Source: Pseudokineococcus lusitanus
GTDB taxonomy: Bacteria > Actinomycetota > Actinomycetes > Actinomycetales > Quadrisphaeraceae
Assembly: GCF_003751265.1 (NCBI RefSeq)
Contig: NZ_RJKN01000006.1
Location: forward strand, 124,001 to 188,000
DNA: 64,000 nt
Reading direction: 5' to 3'
Shown here: positions 34,507 through 42,114 of the stretch, in pieces
How the letters are laid out: every line of letters starts with the position of its first letter
How positions within the stretch are numbered: the first letter of the stretch is position 1
The notes under the pieces: model-generated
Databases searched by the model: none
Told to the model about the DNA's origin: nothing
Seen by the model: the letters and a program-made list of their open reading frames with translations, nothing else
Translations under genes and position numbers: made by a program

Positions 34507-34553
34507 GCGAGCGTCACCGACCGCATCCGGGCAGGCTGAAGCAGACCGTTCAT
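34503..34553 (-). CDS. Possible 16-residue leader peptide of cslA
   Basis: ATG at 34553 after AAGGGGGACTCC gives MNGLLQPARMRSVTLA and a TGA that overlaps the GTG of cslA by four bases, the same coupling used between cslA, glxA and GH6. If cslA really starts at the GTG, this short frame would load ribosomes for it. If cslA starts at the upstream ATG (34635), the frame is meaningless. No homology is expected at this size. Confidence 0.35.
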   Translation of the reverse strand: MNGLLQPARMRSVTLA

Positions 34554-35015
34554 CGGAGTCCCCCTTGGACGAAGAGTCATCGCGCAGTCCCCCCGCGCGG
34601 CTCGTCCTCAGGACCATATCCACGCTGCGTGACAACGAAGTTCACGGCAGGTGACTTCTCTCCGTCGGCAGTCACAAGGCGTGATCGCCCCTGACGCGGA
34701 GAAGGCGGCCGGTGCCCGATGTGACCCGGACTGCAACAGATCGGCACATCCGCCAGATCACGGCCGGGTTAAACTGTGATCCGTGTCACATGTGATCCGG
34801 GGCGCAGTCACTTGACCTCCACGCCTTCGCGTTTTCTGGCCGAAGGCGCTGTGGCAGAGCGTTTGTCACAGGGCCCGGCAGGGGGTTGGCCGCCCGCCGA
34901 CCACGGCGCCGGTCACGGACGCCTCCGGTGACGAGCGCTGCGCCGTCAAGTCCCCCCCGCCCCGCGACGAGGGCACCGGGGAACGCCCCACCTCGTCGCG
35001 CAGCCAGGAGACCCG
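34554..35015. other. Divergent promoter region of cslA and GH6-CBM genes
   Basis: About 460 bp without a convincing gene. It is visibly richer in A+T than its surroundings (for example GGGTTAAACTGTGATC at 34767-34782) and rich in GTGA/TCAC words. It holds a perfect CRP-type palindrome at 34775-34790, a second TGTGATCC half site from 34791 and TTGACC at 34812-34817. Promoters for both divergent transcripts must lie here. I see no riboswitch-like structure. Confidence 0.6.
34775..34790. promoter_or_regulatory. CRP-type operator, perfect TGTGA-N6-TCACA
   Basis: TGTGATCCGTGTCACA matches the actinobacterial and E. coli CRP/FNR-family consensus TGTGA-N6-TCACA at every fixed base. It is followed at once by another TGTGATCC half site. 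Placed between the divergent cslA and GH6-CBM genes, it suggests cAMP-CRP control of the polymer locus. Confidence 0.65.
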
Positions 35016-36425
35016 ATGCCCGTCCGCCACGCCACCTCTCGCCGCCATCGCCTCCTGGCCCAGGTGGGGACCGCCGTCGTCACCGCCGCCCTGCTCACGG
35101 GGACCGGGGCGCCGGCCGTCGGGGCCGAGCCGGTCGCCAGCCGGTCGTGGACCCTCTCCGCCGGGGCGGGGGCGGTCCGCGCGGCGACCGGGACGCCCGG
35201 CGGGACCGAGGCGCTGCTCCGCTCGCCGGGGTCGGCGACGACGACGCTGACCGGCGCGGGACGGGTGGTGCTGCGGGCGCGCGGCGACCAGTGCGCGGGG
35301 GCGCCCCGGGCGCAGGTGGCCGTCGACGGGCGGACCCTCGGGACCGTGCAGGTGGTCAACGCCTCGGGCTGGTGGGAGTACCCGGTGGGCGATCCCGTGA
35401 GCGCAGGCCGCCACCAGGTCGTCGTCACCTTCCTCAACGACCACCGCACCGCGACGTGCGACCGCAACCTCTTCGCCGGCTGGATCGCCCTCGTACCCGG
35501 CCCCACGACGCCGGTCGTCCGCCCCACGCCGACGCCGCCCCCGCCCACGACGCCTGCCCCGACCACGGGCAACCCCTTCGCCGCCGCAGCGCCTTTCGCG
35601 GACCCGGCGTCCACCGCGCTGCGGGACGCGCGCCGGCAGGCAGACCCCGCGCTGCGCGAGCTGGAGCTGCGGACCGCGTCCCCGGCGACGTCGCTGTGGG
35701 TCGGCGACTGGCTCAGCGCGAGCGCGGTCCGCTCCGAGGTCGGGCGGTACGCGACGGCCGCACGGGCGGCCGGCCGCACGGGTGTCCTCACCGTCTACGC
35801 GATCCCCGGGCGGGACTGCGGCAGCTACTCGGCGGGCGGGCTGGCGCCCGACGCCTACCGCACCTGGGTGCGCGCCGTCGCCGACGGCCTGCGCGGGACC
35901 GGGACGGCCGTCGTGCTCGAGCCGGACGCCCTCGCGCAGCTGGGCGCCTGCCCGCAGGGCGACCGCGTCGGCCTGCTGCGCGACGCCGTCACCGTCCTGG
36001 CGGACGCGGGCGCCGTCGTCTACCTCGACGCCGGCCACTCCGGCTGGACGACCCCCGAGGTCATGGCCACGCGCCTGCGCCAGGCCGGCGTCGACCGCGC
36101 CCGCGGCTTCGCCACGAACGTCAGCAACTTCCGGACGACCGCCGACGAGCGGGCCTACGGCCAGCGGCTGTCGGCGCTGCTCGGCGGCAAGCGCTTCGTC
36201 GTGGACACCTCGCGCAACGGGCAGGGCCCGGGGTCGACGTGGTGCAACCCCACCGGTCGCGGCCTCGGGACCACGCCGCGGGCCGTCCAGGACGGCACCG
36301 CCCTGGACGCGCTGCTGTGGATCAAGCGGCCCGGGCAGTCGGACGGGACGTGCGGCGGCGGCCCCGCCGCCGGTACCTGGTGGCCGCGCCAGGCCCAGGA
36401 GCTCGCCCGCAACGCCGTCCGGTGA
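35016..36425 (+). CDS. Secreted GH6 glycosidase with CBM60-like module
   Basis: A 469-residue exported enzyme. Signal peptide about 1-37 (core TAVVTAALLTGTGAPAVGA). Next a Ca-dependent xylan/cellulose-binding module of the CBM60/CBM36 type (about 45-160) with VDGRTLGTVQVV, DDHR-like loop and CDRNLFAGWI. Then a Pro/Thr linker (162-185) and the GH6 domain (190-469) with YAIPGRDCGSYSAGG, VVLEPDALAQ and WIKRPGQSDGTC holding the catalytic and base-region acids. ATG follows AGGAG. It is divergent from cslA and paralogous to the operon's GH6 lipoprotein, so it may process the same polymer or degrade plant cellulose. A hairpin follows. Confidence 0.88.
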   Translation: MPVRHATSRRHRLLAQVGTAVVTAALLTGTGAPAVGAEPVASRSWTLSAGAGAVRAATGTPGGTEALLRSPGSATTTLTGAGRVVLRARGDQCAGAPRAQVAVDGRTLGTVQVVNASGWWEYPVGDPVSAGRHQVVVTFLNDHRTATCDRNLFAGWIALVPGPTTPVVRPTPTPPPPTTPAPTTGNPFAAAAPFADPASTALRDARRQADPALRELELRTASPATSLWVGDWLSASAVRSEVGRYATAARAAGRTGVLTVYAIPGRDCGSYSAGGLAPDAYRTWVRAVADGLRGTGTAVVLEPDALAQLGACPQGDRVGLLRDAVTVLADAGAVVYLDAGHSGWTTPEVMATRLRQAGVDRARGFATNVSNFRTTADERAYGQRLSALLGGKRFVVDTSRNGQGPGSTWCNPTGRGLGTTPRAVQDGTALDALLWIKRPGQSDGTCGGGPAAGTWWPRQAQELARNAVR

Positions 36426-36461
36426 CGCCCACGGCAACCCTCGGGACGCCTTAGAGTTGTC

Positions 36462-36491
36462 TGCGGGCCCGGTCGCGCGACCGGGCCCGCA
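36462..36491 (+). terminator. Terminator hairpin after the GH6-CBM gene
   Basis: Perfect palindrome of two 14-base arms (36462-36475 with 36478-36491) 37 bases past the GH6 stop and before the SulP gene. Confidence 0.65.
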
Positions 36492-36551
36492 GGGCGCGCT
36501 GCTGCGCCGCCGACACCCCGGTGCGGCCGCGCGCGCGACGTCCTCGGGCTC

Positions 36552-38123
36552 GTGACCGCCCGACGTCCCTCCGGAGAGCCGTTGTCCCAGCACGTCCCCG
36601 ATGCCGCACCCATCGTCCGGCGCGCCGTCGACCCGCCCGCGCGCCCGCACGGCGGCGTCACCGTCCGCGAGGCGCTGCGCGACCCGCGCCGCCTGCGCGT
36701 CGAGGTCCTCGCCGGCCTCGTCGTGGCCGTCGCCCTCATCCCCGAGGCCATCGCCTTCTCGATCATCGCGGGGGTCGACCCGCGGGTCGGCCTCTTCGCG
36801 TCCTTCACGATGGCCGTGAGCATCGCGTTCCTCGGCGGCCGCCCGGCGATGATCTCGGCGGCCACGGGCGCCGTCGCGCTCGTCATCGCCCCGCTCGTCC
36901 GCTCGCACGGGCTCGACCACCTCGTCGTGGCGGTGGTCCTCGGCGGGGTGCTGCAGGTCGTCCTCGGCCTGCTCGGCGTCGCGCGGCTCATGCGCTTCCT
37001 GCCGCGCAGCGTCATGGTCGGCTTCGTCAACGCCCTGGCGATCCTCATCTTCACGAGCCAGCTGCAGTACCTCGTCGACGTCCCGTGGGTCGTCTACCCG
37101 ATGGTCGCCGTCGGCATCGCCGTCATCGTGCTGCTGCCCCGGCTCACCTCGGCCGTCCCCTCGCCGCTCGTCGCCATCGCCGCGCTGACGGGCTTCGTCG
37201 TCGCCGCCGGGATAGCGGTGCCCGACGTCGGCGACGAGGGCGCGCTGCCCGACACCCTGCCGACCCTCTTCCTCCCCGACGTGCCGTGGACCCTCGAGAC
37301 GCTGCAGGTCGTGGCGCCCTACGCGCTGGCGATCGCCGTCGTCGGGCTCCTGGAGTCGCTCATGACGGCCAAGCTCGTCGACGACGTCACCGACTCCGGC
37401 TCGTCGAAGACCCGCGAGGCGTGGGGCCAGGGCGGCGCCAACATCGTCACGGGGCTCTTCGGCGGCATGGGCGGCTGCGCGATGATCGGCCAGACGATGA
37501 TCAACGTGAAGGTCTCGGGAGCCCGCACGCGGATCTCGACCTTCCTCGCCGGCGTCTTCGTCCTGCTGCTCGTCGTCGTCCTCGGCGACGTCGTCGCGAT
37601 CATCCCCATGGCCGCGCTCGTCGCCGTCATGGTCATGGTGGCCGTCGGCACCTTCGACTGGCACAGCGTCCGGCCCGCGACGCTCCGGCGGATGCCCCGC
37701 TCGGAGACGCTCGTCATGGTCGCGACCGTCGCCGTCACGGTGGCCACCCACAACCTCGCCTACGGCGTCGGCGTCGGCGTGCTCGTGGCCATGACGCTCT
37801 TCGCCCGCCGGGTCGCCCACCTCGCCGAGGTGGACCGGTTGCCGTCGGACGACGACGGCGTCGCGCGCTACGCGGTGAGGGGCCAGCTGTTCTTCGCGTC
37901 GAGCAACGACCTCGTCCACCAGTTCGACTACGCGGGCGACCCGGCGCGGGTCGTCGTCGACCTGTCGGGGGCGCAGGTGTGGGACGCCTCGACGGTCGCC
38001 ACCATGGACGCCGTGGAGAGCCGGTACGCCGCCCGCGGCACGCACGTGACGTTCGAGGGGCTGGACGCGCAGAGCGCCGCCCGCCACCGCCGGCTCGCCG
38101 GCCACCTGGGCGGGGGGCACTGA
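36552..38123 (+). CDS. SulP family anion transporter with STAS domain
   Basis: A 523-residue membrane transporter of the SulP (SLC26) family, which carries sulfate, bicarbonate or other anions. About eleven to fourteen helices span 50-425, with the family segments VALIPEAIAFSIIAGVDPRVGLFASF and GGMGGCAMIGQTMINVKVSGARTRISTF. The C-terminal STAS domain (about 435-515) includes VVVDLSGAQVWDASTVATMDAV. The GTG at 36552 has a weak ribosome site; a TTG at 36582 preceded by GGAG is a good alternative start. One base after its stop begins a MerR regulator gene, so the two are coupled. Confidence 0.88.
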   Translation: MTARRPSGEPLSQHVPDAAPIVRRAVDPPARPHGGVTVREALRDPRRLRVEVLAGLVVAVALIPEAIAFSIIAGVDPRVGLFASFTMAVSIAFLGGRPAMISAATGAVALVIAPLVRSHGLDHLVVAVVLGGVLQVVLGLLGVARLMRFLPRSVMVGFVNALAILIFTSQLQYLVDVPWVVYPMVAVGIAVIVLLPRLTSAVPSPLVAIAALTGFVVAAGIAVPDVGDEGALPDTLPTLFLPDVPWTLETLQVVAPYALAIAVVGLLESLMTAKLVDDVTDSGSSKTREAWGQGGANIVTGLFGGMGGCAMIGQTMINVKVSGARTRISTFLAGVFVLLLVVVLGDVVAIIPMAALVAVMVMVAVGTFDWHSVRPATLRRMPRSETLVMVATVAVTVATHNLAYGVGVGVLVAMTLFARRVAHLAEVDRLPSDDDGVARYAVRGQLFFASSNDLVHQFDYAGDPARVVVDLSGAQVWDASTVATMDAVESRYAARGTHVTFEGLDAQSAARHRRLAGHLGGGH

Positions 38124-38124
38124 G

Positions 38125-38502
38125 GTGCCCCCCGGCCTGCTGCAGATCGGGGCGGTCGCCGAGCGCACCGGCCTGTCCCTGCACACGCTGCGGCACTGGG
38201 ACGAGGTGGGCCTCGTCCCCCCGTCGGTCCGCAGCGACGGCGGCTTCCGCCTCTACACCGAGGGCGACGTCGAGCGGATCCTCCTCGTCCGTCGGATGAA
38301 GCCGCTGGGCTTCTCGCTCGAGCAGATGGCCGGCCTCCTCGAGGTCGCCGACGCGCTGCCCGGCGCCGACGGCGAGGAGGCCGCCGCCCTGCGCGAGCGC
38401 CTCGAGGAGTACCGCCGTCTCGCGGAGGAGAGCCGCGAGCGCATGGTCCGCCGCGTGGCGATGGCCGAGGAGCTCGTGGAACGGCTGGGCGCGCTCGGCT
38501 GA
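38125..38502 (+). CDS. MerR family transcriptional regulator
   Basis: A 125-residue regulator. The winged helix occupies about 6-75 (LLQIGAVAERTGLSLHTLRHWDEVGL, then SDGGFRLYTEGDVERILLVRRM), and a single long dimerisation helix rich in Glu and Arg (about 85-120) follows. There is no metal-binding Cys cluster and no separate ligand domain, so the signal is unknown. GTG start one base after the SulP stop, which implies co-expression and probably control of that transporter. A 41-bp tandem array follows its stop. Confidence 0.85.
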   Translation: MPPGLLQIGAVAERTGLSLHTLRHWDEVGLVPPSVRSDGGFRLYTEGDVERILLVRRMKPLGFSLEQMAGLLEVADALPGADGEEAAALRERLEEYRRLAEESRERMVRRVAMAEELVERLGALG

Positions 38503-38533
38503 CCCCGCGGCCCCGCCGACCGACACCGCGGAA

Positions 38534-38800
38534 GGGCGCCGACGTGCGGCACGAGGCGGCCCCGGGCGGCAGAAGGGCGCCGAAGTGCCAGTACGAGGTG
38601 GCCCCGGCGGCAGAAGGGCGCCGAAGCGCCGGGACGAGCTGGCCCAAGCGGCAAGAGGGCGCCGAAGTGCCGGGACGAGCTGGCCCGGGCGGCAGAAGGG
38701 CGCCGAAGCGCCGGGACGAGCTGGCCCAAGCGGCAAGAGGGCGCCGAAGTGCCGGAACGAGCTGGCCCGGGCGGCAGAAGGGCGCCGAAGTGCCGGGAGG
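38534..38800. repeat. 41-bp tandem repeat array, seven units
   Basis: The word GGGCGCCGA starts at 38534, 38575, 38616, 38657, 38698, 38739 and 38780, an exact 41-bp period. Whole units are similar, not just the core. Units 4-5 and 6-7 are near-identical, giving an 82-bp higher-order repeat. On the minus strand units 3 and 5 read GGCGCTTCGGCGCC, a hairpin with a UUCG tetraloop; the others carry one mismatch in the stem. 41 is not a multiple of three, so the array is non-coding. It fills most of the 369-bp gap between two convergent genes, which otherwise shows nothing. Confidence 0.88.
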
Positions 38801-38871
38801 GCGTGCGGTCGGCGACGCGCCCCTCGAACCGGTGCGGGGCGAGGGGCACGTCGGTGCTGTGCGCGCGGGCG

Positions 38872-40983
38872 TCAGCCGGCGACGACCACGACCGTCCCGT
38901 CCGCCGGCACGACGACGTCCCCGCCGCCCGCGGGGACGTCGGTCGTCCCCACGAGGCGGCCGACGGCGTCGTAGCGGGTGGCGACGGCGCCGCCGGGGCC
39001 GGCCTCGACCGCCGCCGTGCGGGGCGCGGCGACGGCGCTGGCCAGCAGCGTCGTGCCCGGCCCGCCGTCGTCGGCGGCGAGGACGAGCCGCGAGACCTCC
39101 GGGCGCAGCAGCACGGCGTCGAGGTCGACGGGGCCGGTGAGCGCGCGGGCCCGCAGGCCCGTGGCGCCGGCGGGCAGCGGACGACGCAGCTGCTCGGGCA
39201 GGAGCGCGCCCGGCGCCCCGGTCACGCCCTGGGCGCCGACCGCGCGGCCCGGCGTCGTGCCGAGCACCGCGGCGGTGCCGCCGTCCCCGGTGGCCGCCCA
39301 CCGCGCCGGCCGGGCCGCCCCCGTGGCGCCGCGCCACGTGACCGGCTCGACGCTGCGCGGCTGGTCGGCCGCGGGCAGCTCCCACGTCGCGGTGCGGCCG
39401 CGGTCGAGGCGCAGGGACGCCGACCCGCTCCACGACGACTCCCCCGTCCACGCGGGGTCGCGGGCGACGACGCGCCCGCCGCCCGCGGCGGCCTCGCCCT
39501 CGACGGACGTGAGCCCGTCGCGCTCGAGCACCTGCCCGGCGTCGCCGCCGGCGGTCGCGATCGCCCGGACGTCGGGCGCCGCGTCGAGCGCGAGCATCGT
39601 CAGCAGCCCGTGGATCGTCGACTCGGCGCCGGAGTTGACGTTGACCCGGCCGTCGGCCTCCACGCCGTCGTTCGTCACGCCCGTCGCCGGGTCGTACACC
39701 GGCTCGCCCGAGGTGTTCGCCCCGAAGTACCAGGCGGCGGTGACGCCGGCGACGGCGCGAGGGCCCGGCCGCCCGGTCGCCTCGGCGACGGCGAGCAGCG
39801 ACTGCACGCGCGAGTCCGTCCCGTAGGCGATCTGGACGACCTCGGTCGGCGCCGGCGCCCAGGCGTTGACGACGCCGGTGCCGGTGAGGAGCGTCGGGGT
39901 GAAGGACGTCGCGTCCGCGACGGCGGGGCGCACGAGCGCCGGGTCGTCGAGGAGGTCGCCGGCGTCGGCGAGCGCCGCGGGCGTGAAGGAGGCCCACGCG
40001 TGCCACTGGGAGGTCGAGCGGGCCCACGGCAGGACGGCGCCGTACGGCCAGCTGCGCCGGTCGCCCGCGACCGCCGGGTCCCCCATCGCGGCGACGCCCA
40101 CGGCGAGCTGCCCGAGCGCCTCGCGGGCCTCGGCGTCGTCCGGCGCGGCCTCCGCGTAGGCGGTGAGGCCGACGACGGCCTCGGCCGTCGCGTCGGCCGC
40201 GTCCGTGATGAGCCACGCCGGCACCCGCTCCCCGTCGGCGACGAGCGTCTCGCCGTACCGGGACAGGTCCTCGCGCTGGACGGCGTCGAGCGACAGGTGC
40301 AGCCGCTCGCGGAGGAAGGCCGCGAAGGCGCGGTCCTCGGCGTCGCCCGCGGCGAAGGCGGCGTAGCCCTCGCCGAGCGCCCACAGCGTCCGGGCCACCC
40401 AGTAGGAGGTCTCCGAGTCGCTCGGGTCCGGCAGCTCGACGGGCTCGGCGCTCGGGTTGAGGTCGCCGTCCGGCTGCATCCAGAGGACGACGTTGCCGGC
40501 GTCGGGGCCGGTCGTCGTCTGGAGGTAGGTCGCGAGCCGCAGCAGCTCGTAGGCCGAGTCGCGGCTGGACCGCTCCCCCGTCTGCTGCCAGTGGCGGACG
40601 TAGACGACGGCGGCGCGGGTGATGTCGTCGGCGTTGTACGCGCCCTGCGTCCAGTCGCCCGTGGCCGGGTCGAGGGTCCCGCCCCCGACGCGCCGGAACG
40701 GCTCGCCGGGCGCCACGGGGGCGTCGGCGTAGGTCCACGGCGACAGCAGCACCGGCTCCTCGGCCAGGCGGTACGTCGTGTGGTCGGCGAGGACGGGCGG
40801 CGAGACCTCGTCGAGGAGGAAGTCGAGGTGGTCGAGGTTGGTCAGCGGGGCCTCGTCGGCCGCCGCGGAGGGGACGGCCCCGACCGATCGGGCGGACGGG
40901 GCCGCCGTCGCGGGCACCGCACCGCCGAGCGCGAGCCCGGCGACGGCGAGGACGGCGACGGCGGTGGCGCGCCGGCGGGTCAC
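38872..40983 (-). CDS. Secreted protein of unknown function linked to GH130
   Basis: A 703-residue exported protein I do not recognise. Signal peptide about 1-28. Residues 45-480 look all-helical and Trp/Tyr-rich, with WTQGAYNADDITRAAVVYVRHW, DSETSYWVARTLWALGEGYAAF, TAAWYFGANTSGEPVYDPATG and VNVNSGAESTIHGLLTML. That pattern resembles (alpha/alpha)6-barrel glycosidases (GH9/GH88-like), but no catalytic motif can be named. The last 200 residues look beta-rich, like an accessory sugar-binding domain. Its GTG start overlaps the GH130 stop by four bases, so it belongs to the mannoside-type operon with an ABC importer. A glycosidase or polysaccharide-binding role is inference. Confidence 0.6.
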   Translation of the reverse strand: MTRRRATAVAVLAVAGLALGGAVPATAAPSARSVGAVPSAAADEAPLTNLDHLDFLLDEVSPPVLADHTTYRLAEEPVLLSPWTYADAPVAPGEPFRRVGGGTLDPATGDWTQGAYNADDITRAAVVYVRHWQQTGERSSRDSAYELLRLATYLQTTTGPDAGNVVLWMQPDGDLNPSAEPVELPDPSDSETSYWVARTLWALGEGYAAFAAGDAEDRAFAAFLRERLHLSLDAVQREDLSRYGETLVADGERVPAWLITDAADATAEAVVGLTAYAEAAPDDAEAREALGQLAVGVAAMGDPAVAGDRRSWPYGAVLPWARSTSQWHAWASFTPAALADAGDLLDDPALVRPAVADATSFTPTLLTGTGVVNAWAPAPTEVVQIAYGTDSRVQSLLAVAEATGRPGPRAVAGVTAAWYFGANTSGEPVYDPATGVTNDGVEADGRVNVNSGAESTIHGLLTMLALDAAPDVRAIATAGGDAGQVLERDGLTSVEGEAAAGGGRVVARDPAWTGESSWSGSASLRLDRGRTATWELPAADQPRSVEPVTWRGATGAARPARWAATGDGGTAAVLGTTPGRAVGAQGVTGAPGALLPEQLRRPLPAGATGLRARALTGPVDLDAVLLRPEVSRLVLAADDGGPGTTLLASAVAAPRTAAVEAGPGGAVATRYDAVGRLVGTTDVPAGGGDVVVPADGTVVVVAG

Positions 40984-42104
40984 GCCGCACCCCCGTCGGC
41001 ACCGTCGGTCCGGTCGAGCCGGGCGACGCCGATCTTCGAGTCGGCCATGCCGTAGAAGACGTAGCGGACGCCGTCGACCTCCTCCACCGCGGTGGGGAAG
41101 ACGACGTTGGGCACGATCCCCGAGCGCTCGTCCTCGGTCTCCGGCTCGAGGACCGGCTCCGACGTGCGCGCGAGCACCCGCGCCGGGTCGGCCGGGTCGA
41201 GGATCATCGCGCCGGCGGCGTAGCTGACGCGCTGCTGCTGGTCGACGCCCTGCTCGAGCTCGCCCGTCACGCCGTGGTGCAGGAGCAGCCAGCCCTCGGG
41301 GACGCGGAACGGCGCGGGGCCGGCGCCGATCTTCAGCGCCTCGAAGGGGTGCTCGCTCATCGCGACGAGGCGGTGGTCGCGCAGGCGGGTCAGCGCGGCG
41401 AGCCCGTCGCGCTCCACCTCGGCCACGGGCACCGACGAGATCCAGATGCCCGGGCGGTCGTCGGTGATGCCGGCGGGCAGGTGGACGCCCTCGCCGTCGC
41501 GGACCCACCCGAGGTCCCACATCGGCCGGTGCAGCGCCGCCCACACCATCTCCCCGCCTCGACCCGGCACCGGCTCGGGGAACCACACGACGTCCTTGTT
41601 GGGGAAGAGGTTGAGGTCGGTGTCGAGGTCGTGCTGGTAGCGGAAGTGCAGCGGGCCGTGCCGCTCCCACGTGCGGAGGTCGGTCGACGTCGCGAGCGCG
41701 GGGTGCGGGCCGAGGGGGCCGTAGGCGACGTACGTCATGAGGTGGACGCCGAGGTCGGGCGCCCACGTCGTCCGCGGGTCCTCGACGCCGGCGTTGGCCA
41801 GGCCGCGCTCCCAGCCCCGGTCCGGGGCGAGGACGACGCGGTCGGCCTCGTCGCGCACCGTGCCGACGGGGACGCCGTCGGCCAGCTCCATCCGGGCGAG
41901 GCCGACGGAGGAGACGTTGCCCTCCGCGACGAGGCGGGGCAGGAGGTGCAGGACGCCGTCGGGCGTGCGGCCGGAGGCGGGGTTGAGGACGCCCTCGGCC
42001 TCCTGCGGGTCGCCGGCCAGGGGCTCCATGACGACGCCGAGGCGCGTGAGCGTGTAGGGCACGGTCGTGGCGGTGGGGCGGTCGGTCACGTCGGTGCTGC
42101 TCAT
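40980..42104 (-). CDS. GH130 family beta-mannoside phosphorylase-like protein
   Basis: A 374-residue five-bladed propeller enzyme of family GH130, which phosphorolyses (or in some members hydrolyses) beta-mannosides. Family features are LNPASGRTPDGVLHLLPRL near 40, GVEDPRTTW near 106 with the catalytic-region Asp, DLNLFPNKDVVWFPEP and LLLHHGVTGE. No signal peptide, so it acts in the cytoplasm on imported oligosaccharides. The gene lies ten bases after the ABC permease stop and overlaps the secreted unknown gene. The exact linkage preference cannot be read from sequence. Confidence 0.83.
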   Translation of the reverse strand: MSSTDVTDRPTATTVPYTLTRLGVVMEPLAGDPQEAEGVLNPASGRTPDGVLHLLPRLVAEGNVSSVGLARMELADGVPVGTVRDEADRVVLAPDRGWERGLANAGVEDPRTTWAPDLGVHLMTYVAYGPLGPHPALATSTDLRTWERHGPLHFRYQHDLDTDLNLFPNKDVVWFPEPVPGRGGEMVWAALHRPMWDLGWVRDGEGVHLPAGITDDRPGIWISSVPVAEVERDGLAALTRLRDHRLVAMSEHPFEALKIGAGPAPFRVPEGWLLLHHGVTGELEQGVDQQQRVSYAAGAMILDPADPARVLARTSEPVLEPETEDERSGIVPNVVFPTAVEEVDGVRYVFYGMADSKIGVARLDRTDGADGGAA

Positions 42105-42114
42105 GGTCTGCGGG

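Noticed and set aside
34866-38186. A minus-strand frame of about 1100 codons opposite the GH6 and SulP genes
   Set aside because: His/Asp/Arg-rich shadow text with no domain. The plus-strand genes carry intact motifs.
38534-38800. Repeat-containing protein with repeated SAPFCRPG or RRAPKC segments
   Set aside because: The 41-bp period shifts the frame at each unit and the frames lack ribosome sites. The repeats are non-coding.
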